In this document: piece after piece, positions 22,566 to 31,639 of the stretch
Layout: the number at the start of each line of letters is the position of its first letter
Numbering within the stretch: the stretch's first letter is position 1
Source of the DNA: Pollenia angustigena
Lineage: Eukaryota; Arthropoda; Insecta; Diptera; Polleniidae
DNA length: 64,000 nt
Assembly: GCA_930367215.1 (NCBI GenBank)
Contig: OV884056.1
Location: forward strand, 195,837,310 to 195,901,309
Reading direction: 5' to 3'
The notes under the pieces: model-generated
The model's database searches: none
Seen by the model: the letters and a program-made list of their open reading frames with translations, nothing else
Told to the model about the DNA's origin: nothing
Program-made: the position numbers and the translations under genes

Positions 22566-23300
22566 ATGAATCAAAATGCGGAACCACCGCCTAAAAAAAT
22601 TGATAATTTTGTTACAAAAAATAACATAAATGCTGGAACAAGTCACGGAATGAGATACGATTTTGCAAAAAATTTGTTTTATTTGACTGAAAATCACGCT
22701 GTGAAATTTCGTGAAGATCGGTACATAATTTACCCTAAGCCCCATATAAACACTACTCCCGGAAAACAGTTTAGTACGCCTAAAACCGTAAAAAATAAAG
22801 CTAGCGTAACAAAATTTGGTACGTTGCAGTTTTTAAGGACTAGAAATAACATTGTGAAATTTCGTGACGATCGGTCCATAATTTACCTTAGGCTCCATAT
22901 AAACCCTACTACCGGAAAACAGTTTAGTACGCCTAAAACCGTAAAAAATAATGCAATCATAACAAATTTTGGCTCGTCACAGTTTTATAGCACTATAAAT
23001 TATACTGTGAAATTTCGTGAAGATCGGTACATAATTTACCCTAGGTCCCATAGAAACCCTACTCCCGGAAAACAGTTTAGTACACCTTAAACCATAATTA
23101 ATAATGCTATCATAACAGAAATTGGTACGTCACAGTTTTAAAGGACTAGAAATGACGCTGTGAAATTTCGTGATGATCGGTCCATAATTTACCCTAGGCC
23201 CCATATAAGCCCTACTACCGGAAAACAGTTTAGTCGCCTAAAACCATAATTAATAACAAATCGTCACAGTTTAAGATAATAATAACATCATACAGATATT
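22566..23300 (+). repeat. 153-bp tandem satellite with an open frame across three units
   Basis: GTGAAATTTCGTGA recurs at 22701, 22854, 23007 and 23160, an exact 153-bp (51-codon) period over four units. Because the period is a multiple of three, the frame 22566-23090 (174 codons) stays open and its peptide repeats VKFR(E/D)DR(Y/S)IIY...GKQFSTPKTVKN three times before a stop in the third unit's end. The fourth unit has a 1-nt loss in TTTAGTCGCC. I know no protein family with this repeat; a satellite carried by a transposon is more likely than a gene. It closes with GATTCGGCACAGCCGAATAT at about 23340. Confidence 0.75.
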
Positions 23301-23409
23301 ACTCCTTAAACATTCGAACTGTCGGTTGAGGGTATCAAAGATTCGGCACAGCCGAATATAGCACTCTAACTTGTTTTGAATTAAGAATCCTTAATCCCGG
23401 GTCCACACC

Positions 23410-23755
23410 TATAAACCACATATCGTCAAGGTCCATTTCCTCAATTTCTGCCTATAGAAAGTCCATTATTATCCCGCGATAGCGAACACCATTCACGATA
23501 ATTGCTTGGCCGACCTCATTTTCGAAGACGCCGCCAGCCGCAGAACTAACTGGGGAGCATGCACATATATTTTTCCATTTCCTACAGCCCCGGTTTGCTG
23601 AAATTTACGCGCAATTCTCCCGATTGTGGAAACATTTGGTCGATTATACTGACCAAAAAAATCACGATGTGCATTAAATGCATTTAAATTGAACGCCTAT
23701 TTTCGTAAAAGGCCTTATTAATCTTTACGCGCTGCTCAATTGTGTACCTCTAAAT
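23410..23755 (-). pseudogene. mariner relic (same family as 13243-14856), internally deleted
   Basis: Minus-strand translation gives scattered mariner blocks with stops: YTIEQRVKI near 23740, an FFGQYNRPNV-like segment near 23655, and a REIIMDFL-like and DDMW-like piece near 23430-23490. It jumps from the N-terminal region to the segment before the second aspartate, so most of the catalytic core is gone. Nested within the hAT element at 21485-24646. Confidence 0.6.
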
Positions 23756-24342
23756 AATCGAAGTTGTCAAATACTGAAACAAAGATAGGTCAATTTAAGT
23801 TGCGCAAAAAACTTGACATTAAGGTGTGACTCACAATTAACATCATGGATTATGGTTTTACCACCCTTTATTATATATTTATCAATTTAAAAATAAAATA
23901 CATAAATTATTGAGTTTAATTTCTTCGACCTTCTTAATATTATTTCCTTTTTTTAAAAAATTTTTTTTTGAAAAATCCCTGAAGAAGCAAGCTATCCATT
24001 GAGATAGCGAAATATTGGATAAATTTTAAATATTCTTTATATAAAACGGACCTTGAGCTTGAGAAATTACTAAAAGGAAATAAAATACATATTTACATTT
24101 AAGATTAATTCATAGTGACATTGTTGATTTCTGGAATAAAAGGTGAATGAAGGTTGTTATCCTGAACGTTCTATAAAATTTTGTTTCCTAAGATAAAAAA
24201 GATTTTTCGAAAGGAAATTGGTACTAGGTGGTAACTAAAAGTGGTCGCAATCTTTACACTTATCGATTTGCACAAAAATTGTAATAGGTCGAAGTTCTTA
24301 TTTTATTGTATAGTAATAAAACACTAATAAGAACGTTTTTAA

Positions 24343-24481
24343 CTGCCTGTTTTTAGAAAACGTAAACAAGTGAGTGAGTGAGAAATTATAATGAAAACAA
24401 CAATAAAAAACGAAAATTTGTTTTTGTTTTCAATAAAATTTCTCACTCACTCACTTGCTTACGTTTTCTAAAAACAGGCAG
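24343..24481. mobile_element. Near-perfect hairpin MITE, CTGCCTGTTTTTAG ends
   Basis: 139-bp palindrome. The arm CTGCCTGTTTTTAGAAAACG, then TAAACAAGTGAGTGAGTGAG, pairs with its complement with a single mismatch in the first 45 nt and looser pairing up to about 60 nt. The terminus matches the end of the hairpin MITE at 15972-16270 (AAACAGGCAG). Confidence 0.8.
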
Positions 24482-25108
24482 TAAATGCTGCTTTCTATTC
24501 TTTTATCATACAAACCGATTCAAGTACCGATACAAGTAACTAAGTATCGATACTTTTTTTTCGATTCTAAGTAGGTATCGATACTTTACGAGCGATACCA
24601 CATCGAGTAAAAGTATCGATACCTTAGAGGTATCGTTTCATCCCTACTCACCACCATGAAAAAAAACCATGTTGCTTGTACACTGATCAGTATTTTTTCG
24701 TTGTAATCTGCCTTTTTGCAGAGCTAATAGCTCTGCTCAGACTGCTTTTAGCACACACTTCAGCGGCTTTTTGTTATTACCAGCCAGAGAAGAATTTTTG
24801 TTCTTTGAATTTTAGATTTTTTTTTTTTTGGTTTGTCTTTTTTAACTAGCTCTTCTTTCAGGAAAAAGTAAAAAAGCAAAAGACGAAATAATTTTTTTTA
24901 GCTTTTGCTTTTTATGTGGTTGTCCATTTTTGTCGCTGGCTGGTAAAAAAGCAGTTGGCAGAAAATAAAAATATTCAAAACAGGAGATTTGCTTTTTTGC
25001 ACAAGCGAAAAACAAAACATTGGCTATTGGAAAAAAATTAAAAATTTCAAAAGCAGTGGCAAAAGCAAAAATAAAAAGCAGCCAGCTGATGGATGCTTTT
25101 AAACCCTG

Positions 25109-25222
25109 GTTATACCATAGAGAAGAAAATCCTTGTGCCCGGCCAAAGGCCGGCTGTGCAGAGAAGCTTTAGTTATCGAAGCCGGTGTTTGGTAAACCAT
25201 AGAGGAGAAAATCCTTGCGCCC
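25109..25222. repeat. Continuation of the 82-bp GC-rich array
   Basis: About 1.4 units with CCATAGAG.AGAAAATCCTTG, GCCCGGCCAAAGGCCGGC and GAGAAGCTTTAGTTA, in the same orientation as the units at 20664-20848, separated from them by the inserted hAT element. Confidence 0.8.
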
Positions 25223-25253
25223 AAAAGTGTTTTCGTTATATATTTAATATATA

Positions 25254-25417
25254 CACCCAGAGAAAAAGCAGCAAAACCATTTTTAAAATTTTTTTTACCA
25301 TATTATGTTTCATTTAACCAAATCATTGTCACCGACAACCATATTATGGTTAAATTAGTTTCTTTAAAAATAGTTTTGTTGGTTGGGACCATAATAAAAC
25401 ATGTTTTTCTCTGCGTG
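25254..25417. mobile_element. Short MITE of the CGCAGAGAAAAA family
   Basis: 164-bp element with ends CACCCAGAGAAAAA and TTTTTCTCTGCGTG, flanked by TA on each side. Contains CAACCATATTATGGTT, the motif typical of the element at 51755-52745. Lies inside the palindromic-repeat element. Confidence 0.75.
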
Positions 25418-25632
25418 TATGCAGATCATTTTTTTGTATTTAACTTCTTTAGTAATTATGGACCTAATGACACTTTTGAAAGTGTCACAATGTCCATTTG
25501 CAAAGTGTCATAGTGTCCATGAACGTGATGACACTTTTGAAAGTGTCATAATGTCCATGGACACTATGACACTTTTTGGAGTGTCATAACGTCCATGGAC
25601 ACTATGACACTGGACGTTATGACATGCCACCT

Positions 25633-26100
25633 AAAAAAAAACAATATTTTTCTGGTTTTGATGGTATATATTGTGTAAACCGTGTGCGTTCACGGAAAAG
25701 AAATAATTGTTCGTCAATGGTGCAGCCCGAGTGTTTGCGTCGTCAAACCTTATAAATCGCAATATTGAGCAAAAACGGTTGACTCCCATCGTGGCGCGAT
25801 ACAGAGATTCAACAAATCTCTAAGACTTTCTGAATTGCTATGGTTTGCGCCAGTCATAAGAAGTATGCCAAAAAATGCATCTATGTAACTCTGCTACCTT
25901 CAGTGACTTCCATGACTTGGGAGTTGCATCAGGGTGCCTTGTGTTGTAAGCATTATACGTTGCTAATGCTTTTTTGTTTGTGTGACGCATAATTATATCC
26001 GCCATTTCTAAGCTCATAAAGCATTTGAATGTTTTCTCTATTGAGAACAAACACTTGTTTATTACATAAATAATAGTTGCCTATAAATATTGACGCTTTA
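25633..26100 (-). pseudogene. piggyBac transposase, N-terminal fragment
   Basis: Minus-strand frame from about 26050: MFSIEKTFKCFMSLEMADII, MRHTNKKALATYN, then KSWKSLKVAELHRCIFWHT, matching the conserved N-terminal region of piggyBac transposases (F..E..... I..TN ..YN... W..... EL). Downstream, out of frame, NRFCSILRFIRFDDANTRA matches the next conserved block. It ends at the palindromic-repeat element (25632). Stops and frameshifts make it a pseudogene. The C-terminal part of the same relic is at 19889-20252. Confidence 0.8.
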
Positions 26101-26331
26101 AAAAAAAAAATAATGAAATTGGACCATTAAACCATAAGAAAAAGCCAAAATAGCTGGTAGGTACAAACGTATCCCTGGTGTTTGCTCTCGTAGAAAAAGT
26201 TGGGTATGCATCGTATGGTTAATATCAAAAAAAAATTTTTTTTTTTTTTTGATATTATTTATTTTTTTACTGGTGCAAATTTAATTAATATCACAAATTT
26301 TTTAATTGAAATCAATTTTTTTTTCTGAGTA

Positions 26332-26931
26332 ACGAAGCAACTTGTACCAAATAAAATTGCTTCTACTATCATCCATCCCCAATATTTAGACAATTACCAG
26401 CGGGAAAATGAGGAATTGATTACATAAATAATTAAAAAAATAATGCATTATTTTCGAAAGAATAATAATGCATTCATTGGAATCGAGAAGGTTATTTCAT
26501 CAGACACAAAATTTAAGCACTGATTACCACGTATATTCCCACATTTGCAGAACAAAAAATGTATTGTTTCTGTTAGTAACAATTATTCGTGTTTTTGCTT
26601 TACATACATATTTCCTTAATAAAAATCCGTTATTTTTTTGCTGCCTTTATGTCGCCTACTTATAATTTTTATTTTAGTCGCAGTTTGTGTTTGAAAGCGT
26701 ACGGCCAAAGCACAAATTATATGTCTGTGGGTCAAAGTTATTTAAAGTAAACAGGTATTAAAAAATGTATTCCAAACGGCATTGGAGAAGACTTTTATTA
26801 TAAGACTTTTGAATAATATAATTTATTCCAAAGAATGAATTATTTAATTCATTCGCAGGATACATTAAAATAATTTATTACAATCCTAGGACATGGTCTG
26901 TGTTAAGAATAATGAATTCTGGAATCAAATA
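26332..26931. other. Unassigned intron sequence
   Basis: AT-rich; the 65-codon plus frame at 26468-26665 shows no domain. No repeat ends recognised. Confidence 0.5.
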
Positions 26932-27743
26932 CAGTATTAATCGGATATAAGAACATCTCATATAAGAACAAAACGCTTATAAGAAACATTTTCAAAAACA
27001 CCATGTCTTTTTTGCGATTTTTCTAACAAAAAAGGTTTCATATAAGAAAAACGCTTATAAGAAAAAAACTGATAAAAGAACATTTTTCTTAAACACCAAA
27101 ATCACAAAATGTATAGAAAAAGAATTTATATAAGAAACTTCCAACGGCAAAACAGAATTTATGTAGTTTGCATGGACAACTCTGTTTTCTGACAGTTTTA
27201 CAACAAGAACAAAGTTTTTTTTTACTTTTAGTTTTAGATGAGCGAGCTGGTACCCATGAGAAACTTTGTGTTTTTTGCCAATAGAACAAAAGTTAAAATT
27301 TTAAAAGAAATACAAAACGGGATAAAAAGAAGCGAAATTGAAAAAAAATATAATATTTGACTTTCAACGTTATCTAAAATAGTGAAAAACTCAAAAGACA
27401 TAGACAATAATTATTTTAAAGTTAGGAACGTTAACATGGGGTCTTCACCTGACAATTTTTTGTCATACCAAAAGTCAAAGTCCATATAAAAATAACTTTA
27501 AAATTTTTGTCAGCGTTTTTTTTTATATATGAAGTTTGACGTTTATTATAACAAAAAATTGTCAGGTGAAGACCCTATGTAACAAAAAAAAGAGACAGAA
27601 AACCAAAATATGAAAGTCTTATGGCCATAGCTACTTATATAAGAAATAAGTTTCTTATATAAAATAGTTGTATATTAGAAAGAAACGCTTATAAGAAACT
27701 TTTTTCCTGGATTTTTTAAGTTTCTTATATCCGATAAATACTG
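26932..27743 (+). mobile_element. pogo/Tigger-like element relic
   Basis: 812-bp element flanked by TA, with inverted ends CAGTATTAATCGGATATAAG and the complement of CAGTATTTATCGGATATAAG. The arms are packed with CTTATAAGAAA/TTTCTTATAT repeats. On the plus strand at 27283-27430 it encodes RTKVKILKEIQNGIKRSEIE, then KKYNI, a stop and LSTLSKIVKNSKDI: the CENP-B-type N-terminal helix-turn-helix of pogo-like transposases (LKILKEIExG...STLSTILKN). The rest of the transposase, including the DDE domain, is missing. A 138-bp MITE has inserted at 27438. Confidence 0.8.
27438..27575. mobile_element. 138-bp hairpin MITE (GGGTCTTCACCTGACAATTT ends)
   Basis: Ends GGGTCTTCACCTGACAATTT and its exact complement, with about 27 bp of perfect inverted repeat, inside the pogo relic. 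Confidence 0.8.
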
Positions 27744-27745
27744 TA

Positions 27746-28539
27746 TCATACAAGATATGTATTACTTTCTCGATTCCTATTAATTCCATTTTCCCGCTGG
27801 GTTATGTTGTCCTAGTATGAGTAATTTCACGATCACTTTAATCTGGGGGGCTACTCTCTATTGCGATGCAAAGGAAAATGGTAGCAAATCTTGTGATTTG
27901 TACTTTTTAAAGTGTTCGCACATTTGTCTTATGCTTCTTTTTATTTTTTTTCTCTTCGCAAACCTTCTCTATTTATTTTATTTATATTTTCCAATTAAGC
28001 ATTTTTTTACATATGTTAACATTTTATTAATGCCAATCTGCGCCATCTTTAATTTTTATTGCGAGTTTTGCTTCATTTTTAAAAAAATGTCGCGAAAACG
28101 ATAGAGAATACCAGGTTGGAATTACGCTTTCGCCACCAAAATAAACAGCTTTTTGACATATTTTTTGTATTGATAAGCAAATATTTAAACTTTATTTGCG
28201 TGTTGTTTTGCACCATTTGTTAGTAGAATTTCTTTTGCTGTCTCCCACGAGCTCCCACGTTCACTTGGAAACTACATATATTTATGGCCTATGTCAAGCG
28301 CCGGGTAATTAGCAAAATACTATGAAATTTAAAAAAAAATAGATTTAATAGATTAGGAGTCCATAGTTTGGGATCTTAGGAGCAATTTTTGATAGTCGAA
28401 ACAACAGGTTATCCATTTTTCGGTTTCAAAGGTTAAGTTTAAAAAAGCGCTTATTAAGCTATGATTTTGATGAAACTGTTATTATATTAAAATGCTTGGA
28501 CCTCGCCATAACGTACGAAATACATTGACATTTAAAGGA
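27746..28539. other. Unassigned intron sequence
   Basis: Includes a 95-codon plus frame (27817-28104) with strongly hydrophobic, phenylalanine-rich composition but no recognisable domain; I do not call it a gene. Confidence 0.4.
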
Positions 28540-28675
28540 TCGCCTCTTGATAAGTTCCAGCAGTCGATCCTTTTTTGCATTATTCGGGCGGTATCTCTGC
28601 GATTACTTGACGAATGTTGGTTTTCAAATGGTCCGTTAGGGGCATCAAACACTCATTAAAATTGCTCATCAAGCG

Positions 28676-28978
28676 CTATGGTAGTATTTAAATCAAACCA
28701 ATTTAGATTCCTAGACGAATTCACGTACACAAACGAATTTGCCTTGATGTCAAGCTGTGTATGTTGTCCCTAAGAAGATTAGAAAATTTTAAATATTTTA
28801 AAGTTTGTGTGTATGTTTTCATATTTGCAAATATACACACAAACATTATAATTTGTATTTTCAATTAAGGGAAATTAATTGGAACAATTAAAAAAATTTT
28901 TTGAAACAACATTATTGAATTAATTGAACAAATTTTCGTGAAAATTTTTCTGTGTTGCCATAGCGCTCTGAATTGACA
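28676..28978. mobile_element. MITE with AGCGCTATGG ends (within mariner relic)
   Basis: Inverted ends AGCGCTATGGTA near 28680 and TGCCATAGCGCT near 28965. AT-rich, non-coding interior with a small TGTGTGTATG/CATACACACA-like palindrome near 28800-28855. Boundaries approximate. Confidence 0.55.
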
Positions 28979-29032
28979 CTAACGTTTCTTCCGATATTTT
29001 CGTTATTTTCGGCAGTATTTTCGGCAGTGCGC

Positions 29033-29283
29033 TGATGATCAGGGGCCTGATTCTTGCAGTCATCGTCGAGTACTTTCTCGATTTGAAAGCAATTTAATAT
29101 CTAATTATTTCAGTCAACACTAAAAGAATCGGAATTAGCTTTTAAGTGTTGTAAAGCATTAACTTGAGTTTCACAATATTGAAAAAATAATTTCATTTCG
29201 TTCTGTATCGACTGAAAGACTTAGAAATAAAATTGCTTTCGAATCGAGAAAGTACTCGATCACGACTGCCAGAATTAGGCCCC
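29033..29283. mobile_element. MITE with GGCCTGATTCTTGCAGTC ends
   Basis: About 250-bp palindromic element: GGCCTGATTCTTGCAGTC and CGAGTACTTTCTCGATTTGA on the left, inverted on the right with few mismatches. AGG appears on both sides (AGG before GGCCTG, and after GGCCCC), suggesting a 3-bp target duplication. Removing it restores the mariner frame context (DEV|RPDHQ). Confidence 0.75.
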
Positions 29284-29510
29284 AGGTCTGACTTCATCTG
29301 TAAAGCTTCGAGTCTCTTTTAATTTCCTTATAATCTTGCGAATTCCGTGCACAATGGGGCGATTATGACGACCAAAACCACTCCATATTGCTCGAAAAGC
29401 CAGGATTGAACCATCACTTTTGTAGTAAGTTGTAACTATTTAAATGCGTTCTTCGGTTATTAGCGATCCATATTGCAGATGATAGATATTTAATAGCTGA
29501 CAGCCTTGCC

Positions 29511-30040
29511 AGATTTGATTCTTAAAACCACTTAACGAATAGCCCTGTACTATTGCCAATATGTGCCTCAGAACTAAGATTAAGTGATTATTTCGACATA
29601 CTATTGATCTGTGCAATAATTAAAAGTTTTCATTTCTCTTTCTTCCTACATATTCAGCAAGTGCAAATCCAGCTTTTTAGTTTAGAGGAGGGTGAGCTTC
29701 ACATAGTGAAAATTCATTCGATATAGACTGTAAGCCCAATTTATATTTTAAGAAAACTAGTAATGGGCTAGTCTTATATAAGTAATGTAGCATGGGTTAT
29801 TTTCCTCCATCCCCTATATAAGATTTTAATTCGAACTTGAAAACTTGTATTACTTGTCATATTTCTTGTCTCTATTCAAATCCTTCCACACCATAAGATT
29901 TTAATCCGACCTTGAAAACTTGTATTACTTCTCACATTTTTTTTTCTTCATTTAACAATTTCATATCAGCCATATCGAATCTGACTTTTCATTAAAAAAC
30001 ATAAAAAGTTCAAAAACATTCAATACAAAACTATACTCAC
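29511..30040. other. Unassigned intron sequence upstream of the Ig6b donor
   Basis: Contains a short direct repeat: TAAGATTTTAAT.CGA.CTTG with following TATTACTT.TCA.ATTT at about 29820-29860 and 29895-29940. No gene. Confidence 0.5.
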
Positions 30041-30190
30041 TATTAACATTCAATTGCATGTCACGACGAGCCTCTTCGCCAGTACGACTTTTAACAATGC
30101 AGGTATACATGCCCTGATCACGATTAGGTTCAACATTCTTGATGACAAGATAGCCGCCCTGTTGTACGGGAGCTAAATTATAATGGGTGC
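30041..30190 (-). CDS. Dscam4: Dscam-family receptor, exon for second half of Ig6
   Basis: 150-nt exon, acceptor TTTTTTCCAG ending at 30191, donor AATA|GTGAGT after 30041, phase 1 in and out. It encodes THYNLAPVQQGGYLVIKNVE, then PNRDQGMYTCIVKSRTGEEA with the second Ig6 cysteine, and RRDMQLNVN leading into Ig7. One base joins the next exon to form serine. Followed downstream by the transposon-rich 10.4 kb intron. Confidence 0.9.
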
Positions 30191-30643
30191 CTGGAAAAAA
30201 GACGACACAAAAACGGAAACAGAAAATTACCAATAGAACAAATGAATTCATTCAAATATACGAATATAGAAAATGAAGAGGAAAAAACCAAAAAACACAC
30301 ACACGTTTGCTTTCAGCGAATATTTGAGTTGATAAAACAAGCGTTCAGTGGATGGATGAATATTTAAGTTGGCTTGGATGGTTCGTGTATAAATGAATAC
30401 CAAAAACAGTTTGACAATAAAACATTCATACTCAAACTCGGGAAATAAAAAGTAACTTCTTCTATTGAAGGCCAGGCATGCATGAATGTCTAAATGTTTT
30501 TGTGCTGTATGTGAAATGTTCATTTAGTTTTAACAATCATGACAGAAGCAAATATACTTGTGTGTGTGTCTGTGTGTGCATTTTAGGGAGTGTGCGGGTG
30601 AATATCTCTGTATCTGTATACTCATATTGCCAATTTGTCTTAC
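30191..30643 (-). other. Intron (453 bp) inside Ig6, with TG microsatellite
   Basis: Donor ACAA|GTAAGA at 30643, acceptor TTCCAG at 30191. Contains (TG)n-like tract near 30558-30580 and a CA tract near 30296-30304. Confidence 0.85.
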
Positions 30644-30775
30644 TTGTTGTCAGTTCATGATGTCCTTTCTCCCATCTAATTTGTTCAATGGGATAACCGG
30701 AAAATGGACAGTGTACTTTTATATCTTCGCCGGCGACAGCTTTTATTGGTCCAATGGCTCGCACATATGGTGGTC
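30644..30775 (-). CDS. Dscam4: Dscam-family receptor, exon for first half of Ig6
   Basis: 132-nt exon, acceptor CCATAG ending at 30776 (pyrimidine tract weak), donor ACAA|GTAAGA after 30644, phase 1 in and out. It encodes PPYVRAIGPIKAVAGEDIKV, then the first Ig6 cysteine in HCPFSGYPIEQ and tryptophan in IRWEKGHHELTT. YVRA.GP.KAVAGED is the conserved opening of Ig6 in insect Dscams. This is the most 5' exon I could find; the exon for Ig5 must be upstream of 64000 or missed. Confidence 0.9.
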
Positions 30776-31215
30776 CTATGGCAACATATGAAAACAAAAT
30801 AGAAAGAAAGAAGGTCATAAAAAGAGGTTAATAAAAATAATTTATGTATTGTATGTATAGAGGTGTATTCATGTACCCAGTTAACAATTATCCTGATAAA
30901 TTAGACAGAATTCTCAACGAATTCTGTAGAAAGTTTTAAAGGATATTTTAAAGAAATTTTCGATATATTTTCGTTGTTTAGAAACCAAAAATCACGTCAT
31001 GTTTTGCAAAATTGTACTCGTAAGTTTTGAAAGAATAAATGTAATCTGAAAAGTAGTGCGGCTTAACCTTTGCCTTACCAATACCCACGCGGGTAACTTT
31101 TTCGATTTAATGGCGCATATTCATAAATGATTACCAAGTGTTAACTCTTTTAAGTACCTATTTAAGTTATTCAGAGTTGATTACTTTCAGCATAAAAAGT
31201 TTACACTTAATTATA
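30776..31215. other. Start of a very long upstream intron
   Basis: No exon from here to 64000 was recognised. This first stretch is AT-rich, without a clear repeat. Confidence 0.5.
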
Positions 31216-31639
31216 CCCAGCGGTAAATATTGAAAGGACCGCAAGTGGCAGGCCTTTTTGAAGGCCTCTATACTCCTTTCTAAAAGATTCGCTTCGCATG
31301 ATATCCTGCCTTCAGAAGTATGCCTTCTAGAAGGCATAATCTTCTTTTTAAAAGACCTTCTGAAATATTCAGTACACATTCGCTACTCCCTTCTTTGAGA
31401 AGGGAGAAAGGAAGGTGTTCAGTTTTATTTACTTTTTATTTTTAGTGACCTTCCTTACTCCCTTCTTTGGGAAGGGATCGAAGTTGTTTTTAAATGAAGT
31501 GTGGAAGGCCTTGCGCCCAATGACAACCTGTGTAAAAAATAAATAAGTATGGAATGCGGCGAGAAGGGCTTCTGACTGCTTGTGACTGCTAAATAAGGCC
31601 TTCTATTAGGCCTCTTTACTCATTCTAGTTACCGCTGGG
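31216..31639. mobile_element. MITE with CCCAGCGGTAA ends and AGAAGGCCT repeats
   Basis: 424-bp element with inverted ends CCCAGCGGTAA and TTACCGCTGGG. The inside is an imperfect palindrome of AGAAGGC, GCCTTCT and GAAGGGAG modules, GC-richer than its surroundings. The 70-codon minus frame at 31167-31379 is part of this repeat. Confidence 0.7.

Larger units (their letters stand above)
21485..24646. mobile_element. hAT-like element (TAGGGATGAAACGATAC ends) with 8-bp duplication
   Basis: 17-bp exact inverted ends TAGGGATGAAACGATAC, flanked by a perfect 8-bp duplication CTCACCAC (21477-21484 and 24647-24654). Subterminal stretches on both sides carry GTATCGATACTTTT-type motifs. The inside is filled by other repeats: a TAGGGATGCCAATCCCG end (21724), a MITE (22069-22256), a 153-bp satellite, a mariner relic and a hairpin element. 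No transposase of its own remains. Confidence 0.85.
20849..25108. mobile_element. hAT-like element (CAGGGTTTAAA ends) with 8-bp duplication, later interrupted
   Basis: Ends CAGGGTTTAAAG and CTTTTAAACCCTG, flanked by a perfect 8-bp duplication GTTATACC (20841-20848 and 25109-25116), which restores the continuity of the 82-bp repeat. Own sequence is 20849 to about 21484 and about 24647-25108; both arms are rich in AAAAGCA and TGCTTTT motifs. CAGGG termini and the 8-bp duplication are hAT features. The middle is a second hAT insertion. No transposase domain was recognised; the 79- and 99-codon frames at 21050-21571 have no recognisable domain. Confidence 0.8.
20253..25632. mobile_element. Element with AGGTGGCATGTCATAACG ends and GTCATAACGTCC subrepeats
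   Basis: Inverted ends AGGTGGCATGTCATAACGTC at 20253 and its exact complement ending at 25632, inserted in the piggyBac relic. The subterminal zones (20270-20350 and 25450-25620) are arrays of short palindromic modules of the type AGTGTCATAACGTCCATGG, so each end can fold repeatedly on itself. Flanks are A-runs, so the target duplication cannot be read. No transposase was found; the centre is occupied by an 82-bp repeat array, a small MITE and nested hAT elements. Confidence 0.65.
19795..26329. mobile_element. Outer shell of a nested insertion: TA-flanked CAGAAAAA MITE split in two
   Basis: The left piece (19795 to about 19887) and right piece (about 26245-26329) together match the MITE at 55938-56158. 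The left reads CAGAAAAAATTCTTGCC, AATAAAATCAG and TTTAATCAAGTGATTTAAAC; the right reads TTTTACTGGTGCAAATTTAA and ends TTTTTTCTGAG. TA lies at both outer edges. The 6.4 kb between them is a piggyBac relic holding further nested elements. The junction on the left falls just at the point where the intact family member has TTTAATTGATA, consistent with a TTAA piggyBac target. Confidence 0.7.
28540..29510 (-). pseudogene. mariner relic interrupted by two MITEs
   Basis: The minus-strand N-terminal part (about 29475-29285) reads SLITEERI, a stop, IVTTYYKSDGSILAFRAIWS and GFGRHNRPIVHGIRKIIRKL. It continues past a MITE (29033-29283) as RPDHQRTAENTAENNENIGR near 29020-28980, a mariner helix-turn-helix linker. 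A C-terminal remnant (CLMPLTDHLKTNIRQVIAEI) is near 28650-28560. The catalytic core is gone. Same broad mariner group as 13243-14856 and 33241-35496. Confidence 0.65.

Noticed and set aside
27817..28104. Hydrophobic 95-codon plus frame resembling membrane segments
   Set aside because: Runs of TTT codons in T-rich sequence give this pattern by chance; no homologue recognised.
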